From: Eubacteriaceae bacterium
GTDB taxonomy: Bacteria; Bacillota; Clostridia; Eubacteriales; Anaerofustaceae
Assembly: GCA_009782875.1 (NCBI GenBank)
Contig: WRIE01000015.1
Location: forward strand, 1-52,866
Length of the DNA: 52,866 nt
Direction: 5' to 3'
This document shows positions 17,798 to 27,153 of this stretch, one piece after another. How positions within the stretch are numbered: the first letter of the stretch is position 1; each line of letters begins with the position of its first letter. A program made the translations under genes and the position numbers. The notes under the pieces were generated by a model. That model had not been told where the DNA came from, searched no databases, and saw only the letters and a program-made list of their open reading frames with translations.

Positions 17798-18637
17798 TTG
17801 AGGCCATTGCCGCAGCAAATAGAGAAACCGGCTCTATATATAGTCGCTACACCAATCGGAAACTTGGGGGATATAACCTACCGGGCAATAGATATCCTTT
17901 CGAGTGTAGATTTTATCCTGTGTGAGGATACCCGCCAGACTGTCAAGCTGCTAAACGCATACGGAATAAAAAACGAGCTTGTTTCACACCATAAATTCAA
18001 TGAGCACAAAAAGCTGGAAACCATATTTTCGCGGTTCAACAAAGGGGAGGCTGCTGCGCTTGTGAGCGATGCAGGCACTCCTCTTGTTTGCGATCCTGGA
18101 AACGTACTAGTCAAATCAGCAATAGCCGCAGGTGTGCCTGTCTTCAGCGTGCCTGGGCCTTGTTCAGTTATCAGCGCGCTAACCTTGTCAGGTTTTGAAC
18201 TTGGATCATTTGAGTTCAGGGGTTTTTTGCCCAAGAAAAAATCAGCTATGAGGGAAACCATCAGGGATGCTGCCAACAGCGGTATGGCCAGCGCCATCCT
18301 AGTTTCAGTCCATAACCTCAAAAATGCCCTATTGGCTATCAATGACATCTGCCCTGGGCGGCAGATTGCACTTGCGAAGGAAATGACAAAGATACACGAG
18401 ACAGTTTACAGGGGGACAGCGATAGAGCTGATGGAGCTTGAGGATTTTAAAGGCGAGTTTGTGCTTACGCTTGAAGGCCAAGCACTGGGCAACCAAACAG
18501 CTAGCGACGAGCAGCTTAAGGCAGAGATCGACGAATTGGCGCAGAGCATGACTGTGAATGAAGCTTTGAAGATTGTGGCTGCGAAGCACGGCATCAAGAA
18601 AAACCGCTTGTACGACCTTGCCAAACTAAATGGCTAA
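17798..18637 (+). CDS. rsmI: 16S rRNA (cytidine1402-2'-O)-methyltransferase
   Basis: 279 residues, a tetrapyrrole-methylase-fold enzyme that uses SAM to 2'-O-methylate C1402 in the decoding centre. Motifs: LYIVATPIGNLGDITYRA at the N-terminus, CEDTRQTVKLLNAYGI, LVSDAGTPLVCDPG and VPGPCSVISALTLSGF. The small C-terminal domain, with KIVAAKHGIKKNRLYDLA, is the usual RsmI end. The start TTG 17798 is chosen because AAAGGAG lies eight nt before it; the frame is open to TTG 17780. It is monocistronic here. Confidence 0.95.
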   Translation: MRPLPQQIEKPALYIVATPIGNLGDITYRAIDILSSVDFILCEDTRQTVKLLNAYGIKNELVSHHKFNEHKKLETIFSRFNKGEAAALVSDAGTPLVCDPGNVLVKSAIAAGVPVFSVPGPCSVISALTLSGFELGSFEFRGFLPKKKSAMRETIRDAANSGMASAILVSVHNLKNALLAINDICPGRQIALAKEMTKIHETVYRGTAIELMELEDFKGEFVLTLEGQALGNQTASDEQLKAEIDELAQSMTVNEALKIVAAKHGIKKNRLYDLAKLNG

Positions 18638-19038
18638 TCTGTTTTCAAGCCTCGAATGCTTGAAGATTCCATTTGAAGAGATGCGCTGCACTGGGCACAA
18701 CCAAGCGAGCGCCACCAGCAAATAAAATTTGAAAAAAAAAAACAGCTTGGCTTCGCCACAAACTCACGCTTATTTTGAAAATCGCGCCAACCTGCCTCAA
18801 GAAAACCCGTGTGTGATGTATGCATATAAGCCGGCTGGCCAAGCATCGCTTTTCGCCTGTGCCAGCCAATGCCAGGCTGGTTTGTACCCAAATGCCCAGT
18901 TATTCAAAGACGGCTCAAAGGACCAGCAACAGAAGTTTTTCTTTAGCCCGAAATTGTTTCCCATACAAGGAATTCTCCAGGATACTTAATAAAAGCTGCA
19001 CAACCCGACAGCAAAGCCAGCGAATGCGCCTTTTTTTG
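18638..19038. other. Intergenic region between rsmI and TetR gene
   Basis: About 400 nt between convergent genes. TTCAAGC/GCTTGAA (18655-18676) can form an eight-pair hairpin just after rsmI without a T-run. A poly-A tract lies near 18730. No gene is supported. Confidence 0.5.
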
Positions 19039-19725
19039 TTATTGCAAGAATTTTACCGCGCTGTAATCGATCATCTTGACGAATTGGCGGCATCTCAACA
19101 AAGAGTTGTCGATAACCCGCCTGTCAATGCCCAACAGGCTTGGGGCAATCGCTTCTGTGTACGCTACTATGTCAAAAATCCGCATATCAAGGCTGTCTTG
19201 GTTTTCAAAATAGTAATGGAAGAAAGCTGACCATGCCCCTGACCTCATCTGTGTATAGACGACGAGTTCTTGGTCAGTAATCAAAAGTTTGAATTCTTCA
19301 GCAAGCCCAACGATAACTCTGTTTGAAAATTCGAGATTGAATGCAAAATTTGATTTGCATCTCTTCTTTGAGCAGGTCTCAAAGAAAAATCTTTTGTTGT
19401 TTTTATCAGAGAAAATAATGTCGAAATAAATGTATGAAAGAACCATTTTTTTTATAAGATAACTTTCAATATTAAAGTCCGCCTGGCTATCCACAAGCGC
19501 TTCAATATTTTTATAGAATTCGTACAAAACAAAGCCGACTAGGGAGTCTTTCGATTTATGGTAATAGAGTATTAAAGAAGATTGCACTTGCGCGCTTTCC
19601 GCTATGCTCTTTAGTGTCGCGTCATTGTACCCTTTTGCGTAGAACTCCTGTTTCGCAGAAAGTAGTATGTTTTCCCTAGTTACGGAACTACCGCCTGTTA
19701 TGTTAAATGGCATTGTGCCAGGCAT
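19039..19725 (-). CDS. TetR-family transcriptional regulator
   Basis: 228 residues. The N-terminal DNA-binding domain (about 12-60) has TRENILLSAKQEFYAKGYND, then ATLKSIAESAQVQSSLILYYHKSKDSL in pieces, the standard TetR HTH with the YYHKSK signature. The remaining about 165 residues are helical, aromatic-rich and ligand-binding in type, with two Cys and several Lys around residues 110-125. The ATG at 19725 overlaps its own AAGGA, so ATG 19713 is equally likely. No target gene is co-directional close by. The ligand is unknown. Confidence 0.9.
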   Translation of the reverse strand: MPGTMPFNITGGSSVTRENILLSAKQEFYAKGYNDATLKSIAESAQVQSSLILYYHKSKDSLVGFVLYEFYKNIEALVDSQADFNIESYLIKKMVLSYIYFDIIFSDKNNKRFFFETCSKKRCKSNFAFNLEFSNRVIVGLAEEFKLLITDQELVVYTQMRSGAWSAFFHYYFENQDSLDMRIFDIVAYTEAIAPSLLGIDRRVIDNSLLRCRQFVKMIDYSAVKFLQ

Positions 19726-20078
19726 TCCTTTCCAAAGAATATTTAATTCAATTATACATCAAAATTTGAAAAAAGCAAATCCAGCGATGAAGAATATTCG
19801 CCTTATAACTTGAAAGAGGCTTGAAATGCGGAATACAACTCGTGAGTAAAGAAATGCAAAAATTTGAAGCTGGAAATTTCAATTAGTTCTTTTTGGAATC
19901 ACATCCAATATATATAAATAATATCATATATCTACATATACAACAACACTTTCCATACAACATGTTCTATCATTGTAATTGCGTAAATATACAAACAAAG
20001 AGCCAATTGCACGGCGCCACACACCACTTGTGTTTGTCAATCTGATTAATTCCTATGACAACAACTCCTAAGCGCACA

Positions 20079-20132
20079 GCCAACCATTTATACGCAGAGG
20101 CGCTAAGGATATGCCGCCTATAAATGGTTGGC
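20079..20132. repeat. Perfect 14-bp inverted repeat
   Basis: GCCAACCATTTATA (20079-20092) and TATAAATGGTTGGC (20119-20132) enclose a 26-nt loop that itself has GGCG and CGCC. The loop contains CGCTAAGG, also seen in the complementary strand of the repeated leader elements. It sits in the 535-nt gap between the TetR gene and the next minus-strand gene; the rest of the gap is AT-rich with no gene. Confidence 0.8.
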
Positions 20133-20260
20133 AATTAAGACAATCATCACTGGGCAAATCAAATTTCATTTTTGTTTTACGATATTTAAAAAGCCAGGCT
20201 GATCCGGTTAAAGCTGGATAGGATTTTTATCCTGCTGTTTAATCAATAATGCCAATCCGG

Positions 20261-20887
20261 CTACAAGAAGTTTAAGAACACAAGGAGCAGCACGACAACA
20301 ATGCCTGCAGATCCAAGAAAAAAGATAAAAGTGTACTTGAGGGCAGAATACAGTTTACACAGCTTGAGGGCAGAGGGATACATGCTTGAGCACTCGTCAG
20401 CCATCGCATACAACAATGAGAAAGATATGGTCGCTGCAAACAAGCCGCTTACTACTATGCCGCTAAAGACAAAAATCTCTTTGAAGCCTGCCAAGACTTG
20501 GCTGGCTGTGTAAAAGAGGGCTGCGATTATTGAAATAACAACAAGAACAACACAAACGCTGATGGTTGCTAACCTTGCTGAATAGTTGAACCTGCAATAT
20601 TGGGCAAACGTGCTTGCATCGCGATTTACCCTTCTCGGCGGCGCAGTGCGGACTGGGGCTTTTCTAGTTGGCGCCGGCCTTGCAGCGGCAACCTTAGTGT
20701 CCGATGTCTTTGGGACAGAGGTTCTTGCCAACGGCCTTTTGGAACCGCTCGCTACAAGGCGGGCAGAGCCTTCGGTGGGTGGCTTGGGTGTGGCAGAGCC
20801 TGCGCTGGGTGGCGGAGCGGCTGTTTTTGTAATTGGGGCGTTTCTAGCCTCCATTGGTTCTGAAACGGGTCTTTTTTTTCTTTGCAT
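20261..20887 (-). CDS. Membrane protein with Pro/Ala/Arg-rich N-terminal tail, unknown
   Basis: 208 residues. Residues 1-95 are low complexity, rich in Pro, Ala, Lys and Arg (RKKRPVSEPMEARNAP, then APTRKAPVRTAPPRR). Three to four membrane segments follow (ATISVCVVLVVISIIAALFY; IFVFSGIVVSGLFAATISF; TFIFFLGSAGIVVVLLLVF). The tail is probably cytoplasmic and disordered. No known family is recognised. The ATG 20887 lacks a clear Shine-Dalgarno and starts 13 nt after the stop of a small frame (20901-21125), so coupled translation is possible. Confidence 0.6.
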   Translation of the reverse strand: MQRKKRPVSEPMEARNAPITKTAAPPPSAGSATPKPPTEGSARLVASGSKRPLARTSVPKTSDTKVAAARPAPTRKAPVRTAPPRRVNRDASTFAQYCRFNYSARLATISVCVVLVVISIIAALFYTASQVLAGFKEIFVFSGIVVSGLFAATISFSLLYAMADECSSMYPSALKLCKLYSALKYTFIFFLGSAGIVVVLLLVFLNFL

Positions 20888-20900
20888 AGTAAAAAAAGCT

Positions 20901-21125
20901 CTATTGTTTTCTCTGTTTTTTAAAGTATTGTAGCATGAACTGATATTTTTGCAATGTTTTGATGGATGAGTTTAACACATCTTGGGCGCGGATCCCTCGA
21001 ACGCTATCCTTCTGAAGGTATCGTTTTGCGGCTCGATGAATTGGCAAGATCATGGCTATATTGCTCACAGGAATATTGGCCATCCCGTTGCAGTCTTTAC
21101 CAGGTTTTTCAAGGCTCCTCTTCAA
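20901..21125 (-). CDS. Possible small basic protein, unknown
   Basis: 74 codons from TTG 21125, with GGAGG four nt upstream. The product is basic and ends in YFKKQRKQ; the middle reads IPVSNIAMILPIHRAAKRYL. It is placed directly before the Pro/Ala-rich membrane protein, with a 13-nt gap. There is no family match and the start codon is weak, so this is a tentative call. Confidence 0.3.
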   Translation of the reverse strand: MKRSLEKPGKDCNGMANIPVSNIAMILPIHRAAKRYLQKDSVRGIRAQDVLNSSIKTLQKYQFMLQYFKKQRKQ

Positions 21126-21390
21126 GATGCCTCCGCGGTCTATAACAAAACCTATTTATAACAATAAAACCCAAAACAATCCACATATTTCCATCACCAG
21201 ACAAATACAGCCTATACTGCCACAAATCGGCTGTAGCAAAATTATGTTGCTTAAAATTTTGACAAAATTTAATATGGTCCGCCATAGCGTTTGCTGCAAG
21301 AAAATTTGCGCTAAAACACCTTTTTAACAAAACCGAAGGATGATAGAATTGTGTTAGTCAATTATTTACATTGTATAGGTATTGAGCAAA

Positions 21391-22881
21391 ATGGGAGCCA
21401 ACCGAAAAAGCAAATCTGCTGCTCTGGTCTTTTACACAGTATTTTCTGTTATGACATGCGTGTCATTAATTGCAGCGATCAACAGCCCAATCGCTGGTAT
21501 AGTAACGCTTGTTTTGCTTACAGCGCTTTCGTGCATTTTCTACGTATCCAAAACCAGCCGGATTGAACTTTTCACCTTTGTGCTCATGTGCATATCGTGC
21601 TCAGCAGTATCTGCAGTCGATGTTTTCTATATCCTAGACACATATAGGGCTAAAGGCAGCTTCTTTTATTCCATAGCCACTTTTGTTCTGACATTCATGC
21701 CGCTTATCACTGCAGCCTCTCTTTTCCAGCCGGAGTTAAATTCCAGTTTATGCGATTCAACATATAAAAATTATAAAGCCGCTTGCAGGGTAGCATGGTT
21801 CCATTCCTTGGCAAACTGCATTTCAAACCGAAGCGCTTTCGAGAAAGTTATTAGGATAGCAGTAATGACTTTCTTTTCTTTTCTCGGGGTTCTCTCAATC
21901 AGCAATGCAATCATATCTGGATCGCCTGTTGTCCAATCCAACATCATCCTGTACTTGACAATAGCGCTGTGCGGATTCTTGTTTTTTCTCATTGGCATCC
22001 GCTACGCCCTTGCGACGAGTTTCGCGCTTCTGCTGATTGGGTTTGCTTCAAGGGCCATAGCCCAAAAAATATTTGACATCTTGCCCAACATAGATATGAG
22101 CTACCTTTCCATATTCACCGCTTCATGCCTGTTTCTTGTATGCGCTTCTTTGGCTGTGATATGGGTAACTTTCAGATGGGACCTTTTCTACAGCAATGTC
22201 CAAGTTTATGAGAGGGGCGAAGACAGCATCGCCATAGATTTGTTCTTGAATGAGTGCAAACCGATCAAAGACTTGCAGAACTTGGTCAGCTTCCAAATCA
22301 AGTTTGATGACTTGAGGGAGCTGGCTTACTCTATAAAAACAATGCTAAATTCTGCCCATGCAACAAAGAGTGTTCTAGCTGGATACTACTGCGACAATGC
22401 CCTCAACCAGATTGAGTTTTACATGTACACATCAAATGGGGAAAAGCTGGAGCAAAAACTGCAAAAATCATTGCCAAAGCTTGACAAGCTTGACATAAAA
22501 CCAGATCCACGATGGCTCGTTTACGACACTCTTTTCCCAACAGAAGTCGAAATGGGCGCTTTAGCAAACAGGTTCCAAATTGAGAGGTTGTACTCCAAGG
22601 GCCTTAAGCCAAACCAACAGTATGAAATCAACTTCTATGTGGCATTCAAAAATAAAATTGACCCAATTAACTTTGAAAACAAAATATCCCACTTGGGATT
22701 CAAACTGACATTTGCCTCTTACCCGGAAATGCCAAGCGAGTCAGGGTATAACTTCTTTGGGGAGTACAGGATCAAATCCTATATCACCACCCGCAGAATT
22801 GACTATTTATGTGAAAAGATAAAGTTGACAGCCAATGACTATGATGCAATGTTCAGCCTAGATTGGCTTGTAGAAACGTGA
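21391..22881 (+). CDS. Polytopic membrane protein with soluble C-terminal domain, unknown
   Basis: 496 residues. Seven to eight hydrophobic segments fill residues about 8-280 (for example LVFYTVFSVMTCVSLIAAI, TFVLMCISCSAVSAVDVFY, LTIALCGFLFFLIGIRYAL, IFTASCLFLVCASLAVIWV). A hydrophilic region of about 215 residues follows, with no recognised motif. The ATG 21391 is chosen over TTG 21382; no strong Shine-Dalgarno is visible. About 500 nt upstream hold only the small minus-strand frame described separately. The function is not known. Confidence 0.7.
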   Translation: MGANRKSKSAALVFYTVFSVMTCVSLIAAINSPIAGIVTLVLLTALSCIFYVSKTSRIELFTFVLMCISCSAVSAVDVFYILDTYRAKGSFFYSIATFVLTFMPLITAASLFQPELNSSLCDSTYKNYKAACRVAWFHSLANCISNRSAFEKVIRIAVMTFFSFLGVLSISNAIISGSPVVQSNIILYLTIALCGFLFFLIGIRYALATSFALLLIGFASRAIAQKIFDILPNIDMSYLSIFTASCLFLVCASLAVIWVTFRWDLFYSNVQVYERGEDSIAIDLFLNECKPIKDLQNLVSFQIKFDDLRELAYSIKTMLNSAHATKSVLAGYYCDNALNQIEFYMYTSNGEKLEQKLQKSLPKLDKLDIKPDPRWLVYDTLFPTEVEMGALANRFQIERLYSKGLKPNQQYEINFYVAFKNKIDPINFENKISHLGFKLTFASYPEMPSESGYNFFGEYRIKSYITTRRIDYLCEKIKLTANDYDAMFSLDWLVET

Positions 22882-23065
22882 GGGCTCTTGCTAGTGGCTT
22901 TCCACTTTATTTGATTTGACTATTTTTACGTGCCCTGGAGGCTTGGCCCATTGCCCCTTGAGAAAATAGGCTTTTGAAGTGCGAGCGAAACCGTACCCGG
23001 TCACACTCAAAAAAAACGGCTACAGCAGGCAGCAGTATTGCCCTGTTTGCTGAACACACGAAAAT

Positions 23066-23104
23066 CGTAGCTGGAGCCGCAAAAACACGGCGGCTCCAGC
23101 TATG
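23066..23104. terminator. Strong hairpin between convergent genes
   Basis: TAGCTGGAGCCGC (23068-23080) and GCGGCTCCAGCTA (23090-23102) pair perfectly with a 9-nt loop, and the stem extends by C-G and G-T pairs. On the minus strand it is followed by CGATTTTCG, a weak T-run. It is likely a barrier for both the gene ending at 22881 (+) and the one ending at 23238 (-). The rest of 22882-23237 shows no gene. Confidence 0.65.
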
Positions 23105-23237
23105 GCCATTTTGGTGCCAATACTGGATTGCAACAATAGGCAATGAAAAAATGAGAAATGGTTTAGTTGAAACACACCCTGCAGAGAGGATTATCACAAT
23201 GCAGAAGGGCGGTATTTATAATAGCCGTAACAGATCT

Positions 23238-23906
23238 CTAGTCATCAATTGATAGTTTTCGTATCCAATCGTAATCAGAGGTGTCAGGGACAACACCGTC
23301 ATTGATTTCCAGGCATCTATCCAGCTCCCGCAGATAATTGTTCTCGAAACTCAAAGCGCAAACCTTATTGTCTTCAATCTCCATTGACATTGTATATTTT
23401 TGCTTTTCAAATGGTTGTAACCCGTCATTCTTCAGTTGGGAGCGCGTTACAAGCTTGCCCGCTTGTTTGTATGTAGTAACTGAAATCTTGAAGGCGTACT
23501 CTTTTTCTGCGATTTCAGGCAGAAACCCTACCAAGTCCTCGACATTTTTAATCTTGGCAACATATTCCCTCGTGATTTCAGGATCCCCGATAGCCACCCC
23601 TTTTCTAAAGAATGTTATCTCGAAATCCTCGAAGTTGCAAGTTTTGAGCGCTTCCTCAGCGTCGTCGCCGATTTTAATGCCTTGCCTGGTCTCAAGATGG
23701 TCTGACTCCTCCACTGTCGCAATAAATGGGCGTTTCAAGGTCCATTCCAACACAACCTCGCCTTTCTCGTTGTAAAAAACAAAATCGGAGGATGACCATC
23801 CTGGCGGCTTTTTTGCGTATGCGTAGAATGTAAAGGCCGCAAGCCCAACGACACACACAAGAAGAGCTGCTAGAGCCCGTTTGTTTCTTGCTAGAAAATT
23901 AAACAT
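23238..23906 (-). CDS. Membrane-anchored or secreted protein, unknown
   Basis: 222 residues. An N-terminal hydrophobic segment (about 9-30, KRALAALLVCVVGLAAFTFYAYA) is followed by an extracellular domain. Within it QGIKIGDDAEEALKTCNFED recalls the start of SmpA/BamE-like two-layer domains, in which a short IG.s..eV motif precedes a helix. The similarity is slight and the family is not assigned. GGGG lies eight nt before ATG 23906. It is co-directional with the cytidylyltransferase gene upstream (80-nt gap), but no functional link is evident. Confidence 0.65.
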   Translation of the reverse strand: MFNFLARNKRALAALLVCVVGLAAFTFYAYAKKPPGWSSSDFVFYNEKGEVVLEWTLKRPFIATVEESDHLETRQGIKIGDDAEEALKTCNFEDFEITFFRKGVAIGDPEITREYVAKIKNVEDLVGFLPEIAEKEYAFKISVTTYKQAGKLVTRSQLKNDGLQPFEKQKYTMSMEIEDNKVCALSFENNYLRELDRCLEINDGVVPDTSDYDWIRKLSIDD

Positions 23907-23987
23907 ATTTTGCCCCGCATGCTTTTTTTATATATGTATGCAAGCATAAAGGCTAATATTGCAGAATTGCAGATCATAAGCGTTTGT

Positions 23988-24692
23988 CTAGACGCTGGCT
24001 ATCAAGCTTTGGGCGATTCTATAGTCTAGCTCTGTAGTTATTTTAAAATTCATGGGATCGCCTGCAGCCAAGGCCACTTTCTCAGACGAGTAAGTAAATA
24101 TTGAGCATGCGTCTGTCAACTCCAATTTCTGTTTGTCAGATAGCTGGGCGTACAACCCCATCAACTTAACGATATTGAAGCTTTGGGGTGTTTGGACTTG
24201 GTACATGTTTTTGCGCAAAGGGACATTGTGTGTCTCTTTGCCGTCAAAAGATTCGATAATGGTGTCAATAGCGGGGATGACTGTGTTGCATGCTCCAAAT
24301 TGGCGGGCATGGCTGATGTTTTCCAATATTATGCTTTCAGTCACAAAAGGCCGCACAGCATCGTGGGTTACAATTATGCTATCTTCGTTTAACTCGTGGC
24401 TGCTGGTTGCCATGTCGATAACATTAAATAAGGTTTGGCTCCTGTCAGCACCGCCTGGCGCCAGTTTTACTTCGCCAGGTTTGCTGGCATAGCGCATGAG
24501 CAAATCTTGCGCGTGCTCCAGCCAAAGCGGGTGCACACCCAGATAAACCTCGCTAATGGCAGCACAAGATAAAAACACTTCTACCGAATGGATGAATACA
24601 GGTTTTGCGCCCAACATTAAAAATTGCTTCGGCGGGCCTTCCATCCTCATGCGGGAGCCAATACCACCCGCCAAAATCGCTCCAAAAACCAT
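23988..24692 (-). CDS. IspD/TarI-family cytidylyltransferase
   Basis: 234 residues, a CTP-dependent sugar- or polyol-phosphate cytidylyltransferase. The N-terminus FGAILAGGIGSRM and PPKQFLMLGAKPVFIHSVE give the nucleotide loop. APGGADRSQTLFNVI, IIVTHDAVRPFV, VQTPQSF and LTDACSIF follow. The GGIGSRM start, the GGADR stretch and the ending NFKITTELDYRIAQSLI are closer, from memory, to TarI (ribitol-5-phosphate, teichoic acid) than to IspD (MEP pathway), but both share these motifs. No TarJ dehydrogenase and no MEP gene lie beside it, so the substrate is open. The start is ATG 24692. Confidence 0.88.
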   Translation of the reverse strand: MVFGAILAGGIGSRMRMEGPPKQFLMLGAKPVFIHSVEVFLSCAAISEVYLGVHPLWLEHAQDLLMRYASKPGEVKLAPGGADRSQTLFNVIDMATSSHELNEDSIIVTHDAVRPFVTESIILENISHARQFGACNTVIPAIDTIIESFDGKETHNVPLRKNMYQVQTPQSFNIVKLMGLYAQLSDKQKLELTDACSIFTYSSEKVALAAGDPMNFKITTELDYRIAQSLIASV

Positions 24693-24802
24693 TTTCTAGC
24701 CTCCATTGAGGATTGCACTGTCATTAAAAAAAGAAAACCCGCGCATACTCATTGTAATGCATGGATTTCTTTGTGGGCAGGTGCTTCTTGTACACATTGA
24801 CG

Positions 24803-25468
24803 TTAGATACTGTCAGCTTTCTTGATTTTCTTTGGCTTGTTGTGATGAAGCCTTGCTGCTATTATGGCTACGTTCACAAAACCAGCAATTATTATTAGCA
24901 CAAATATCAAATCACTCAGGACAATGCCGTTTGAGTGCACTCTAAACTTTTCACTTTGCAAGAAGTAGACTCTCATTATAGCTATAGTGACCGAGCTTGC
25001 AAAGCCCACCAGCATTTTGTTGAGCAAGTCATACTGGCGCACCCTTGAGATTGACACACTCATGCAAAGCTGTCCGCACAATACGAATAGAGGTAGCATT
25101 ATCAAAATGCCGTATTCTGTAAAGGGCTCAGACCAGACGATATAAATTCTTGTTACGCCATTTATCAACAGCTCGCCACACAAAGTAGCGAACATCAACT
25201 TTGAACCAAAAACTGACGGGCAAACAATGATCCTCTTTTTGCTTAATGGAACCTTTCTTAGCCTTAGTTTATTAATGTGGAAGAATGCAAAACCACAGCC
25301 AAGAATAAGACAAGCCATTGCCAAAGTGAACAGCCCGGGCGAGGCAGGGGCTGGTTTTAGGACAATAATCGCAATACTCGAGACTAAAAGCAATGCAAAT
25401 ACAAATTGCGCCATTTGGTCCCAAGATGCCCAATCGTTGTAGTCTACGCTTCTTTTCTTAATAATCAC
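24803..25468 (-). CDS. Six-segment membrane protein, unknown
   Basis: 221 residues from GTG 25468, with GAAGG eight nt upstream. About six hydrophobic segments: VFALLLVSSIAIIVLKP, LFTLAMACLILGCGFAFFH, KLMFATLCGELLINGV, GILIMLPLFVLCGQLCM, SSVTIAIMRVYFL and LIFVLIIIAGFVNVAIIAA. Loops between them are short and the C-terminus is Lys-rich (HHNKPKKIKKADS). No family is recognised. It precedes the cytidylyltransferase in the same direction with a 110-nt gap. Confidence 0.7.
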   Translation of the reverse strand: MIIKKRSVDYNDWASWDQMAQFVFALLLVSSIAIIVLKPAPASPGLFTLAMACLILGCGFAFFHINKLRLRKVPLSKKRIIVCPSVFGSKLMFATLCGELLINGVTRIYIVWSEPFTEYGILIMLPLFVLCGQLCMSVSISRVRQYDLLNKMLVGFASSVTIAIMRVYFLQSEKFRVHSNGIVLSDLIFVLIIIAGFVNVAIIAARLHHNKPKKIKKADSI

Positions 25469-25653
25469 TTAGAAAACCTTCACAATAGTTTTGGCCTAGT
25501 GAAATTATAACATAAATCGACTTGCATCACATTATAAACTCCATGTTTAATGATAGAGATGCTTTGGGGGCTGCTGGCAGATGCGGAAAAAGCCTTGAAA
25601 CAATCCATTGTTATCAAACAAGTTGCCCATGCTCAAGCAAGCCAACCTGTTTT

Positions 25654-26379
25654 TTATACATTTGACAAAGCAATCAGGTTTTTTAGCTTGGCTATGGAAT
25701 CATAAATCCCTCCCACAGCATCAATCAAGCCGATCTCAACCGCCTTTTTACCTATCAGGATGGAGCCGATCTCGTTTATAAGCTCCTCTGAATTCAACAT
25801 GAAATGCAGAAAATACGACTCGCTTATTGACGAATGCTCAACCACAAAGCTGACTATCCTGTCTTGCATCCTTTTGATATAATCAAAGCTTTGGGCAACG
25901 CCAACAACCAAACCATTCATCCTTATTGGGTGTATTGTCATGGTCGCAGTGGGAACAATAAACGAATAATCTGTTGAAACAGCCAAGGGGATGCCTATGC
26001 TGTGGCCTCCACCAAGGACAAGCGACACTGTAGGCTTGCTCATGCCTGCAACCAGCTCGCTAATAGCAAGCCCTGCCTCGACATCGCCCCCCATTGTGTT
26101 CAAGACCAATAGCACCCCTTGTATATCGGGGTTTTGCTCCGCCTCAAGAATGGTCGGGATGATATGCTCATACTTGGTAGCTTTCCTGCCCGGGCCAAGC
26201 TCAATATGGCCCTCTATCTCGCCTATGATAAATAAAGGCAAGATGCCTGAATCATAAAGCCTGTTTGGATGGCCGAATTCTTTGATAGACTCCATAGCAG
26301 CTGAAGGCTGGCAGTTTTCTTCCTGGGTGTCTATTTCGTCGACGCGTGGTTCGCCATTGTTGTTGTACAATCGCTTCAT
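25654..26379 (-). CDS. tepA: ClpP-family serine protease, TepA-like
   Basis: 241 residues. The fold is ClpP/crotonase-like: LPLFIIGEIEGHIELG, VLLVLNTMGGDVEAGLAIS with the oxyanion GG, VLGGGHSIGIPLAVS with the nucleophile Ser, and ATMTIHPIRMNGLV with the catalytic His. The N-terminal 50 residues are hydrophilic, as in TepA/YmfB of Bacilli, a translocation-enhancing ClpP relative without its own ATPase. The start is ATG 26379, preceded by AGGAGGCGAA, so the upstream ATG at 26406 is rejected. It is divergent from pgsA. Confidence 0.88.
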   Translation of the reverse strand: MKRLYNNNGEPRVDEIDTQEENCQPSAAMESIKEFGHPNRLYDSGILPLFIIGEIEGHIELGPGRKATKYEHIIPTILEAEQNPDIQGVLLVLNTMGGDVEAGLAISELVAGMSKPTVSLVLGGGHSIGIPLAVSTDYSFIVPTATMTIHPIRMNGLVVGVAQSFDYIKRMQDRIVSFVVEHSSISESYFLHFMLNSEELINEIGSILIGKKAVEIGLIDAVGGIYDSIAKLKNLIALSNV

Positions 26380-26595
26380 TTCGCCTCCTGAATATAGGAC
26401 TTGCATAGCCTAAGCTAGTTTGGGCAGAATCAATAAAGGATATGCAACATAAAACAACAGATTGCAAATCCATGCGCCATCCAATGCTCCTGGAAGTCAA
26501 AGGCATTGCCAAATACCACGTCTTTTTAAGCGTTATATGTATAGAACAGATTTAATTGTGCTAAACTTAATTATTAGAAGAAAGTAGCAAAAATC

Positions 26596-27153
26596 ATGGA
26601 TCAAAACGGAAGCCTCAAGAGTGATTTTCTTAAAATACCAAATATCTTGTCGATGTTTAGGCTTTTTTTAGTGCCTCTTTTTATTATCTCTTTTATGAAT
26701 GGATCGAAAAATGTGCCGCTCTCATTCGGGCTATTGTTATTGTCATTAATCACGGATGTCCTTGACGGCTATTTTGCCCGGAAATTAGGGCAGGTCACTG
26801 AGCTGGGCAAAATACTGGATCCACTTGCAGACAAAATAACTCAAGTTGCAGTTGTGTTCGCATTATGGTTGAAAGGGTTCGTTCCTTTTTTTCTATTTTT
26901 GGTGGTAGCAGCCAAAGAAGCCACAATGGTCATTGGGGCGATATATTTGAACCAGAAAATCAAGTCTGCGATGATCCCTTCAAATGGATGGGGAAAATCA
27001 GCTACTGCCACTTTCTATGCTTCTGTTGTGCTTTTTATCATCGACGCCCCTTTCGGTTTGGGCGTTTATGTAATCAATATTTCGGTAGTGCTTGCTATGG
27101 TAGCTTTCATGACATATATGCAAACATTTATAAACATGAAAAACCGCGTTTAA
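26596..27153 (+). CDS. pgsA: CDP-diacylglycerol--glycerol-3-phosphate 3-phosphatidyltransferase
   Basis: 185 residues, an integral membrane enzyme that makes phosphatidylglycerophosphate. The CDP-alcohol phosphotransferase motif is complete at about 55-82: DVLDGYFARKLGQVTELG then KILDPLADK (DxxDGxxAR, eight residues, GxxxDxxxD). The N-terminus KIPNILSMFRLFLVPLFI is typical. About five membrane segments. GAAAG lies about ten nt before ATG 26596. Its stop abuts the dusB stop on the other strand with no gap. Confidence 0.95.
   Translation: MDQNGSLKSDFLKIPNILSMFRLFLVPLFIISFMNGSKNVPLSFGLLLLSLITDVLDGYFARKLGQVTELGKILDPLADKITQVAVVFALWLKGFVPFFLFLVVAAKEATMVIGAIYLNQKIKSAMIPSNGWGKSATATFYASVVLFIIDAPFGLGVYVINISVVLAMVAFMTYMQTFINMKNRV

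Noticed and set aside
20901..21125. Possible archaeal-histone-like fold in the small frame (IPVSNIAMIL)
   Set aside because: Only the first helix is vaguely similar; the long central helix of a histone fold is not seen.
23988..24692. Firm ispD assignment and MEP pathway role
   Set aside because: The motifs are shared with TarI and several stretches look closer to TarI; no neighbour decides the substrate.
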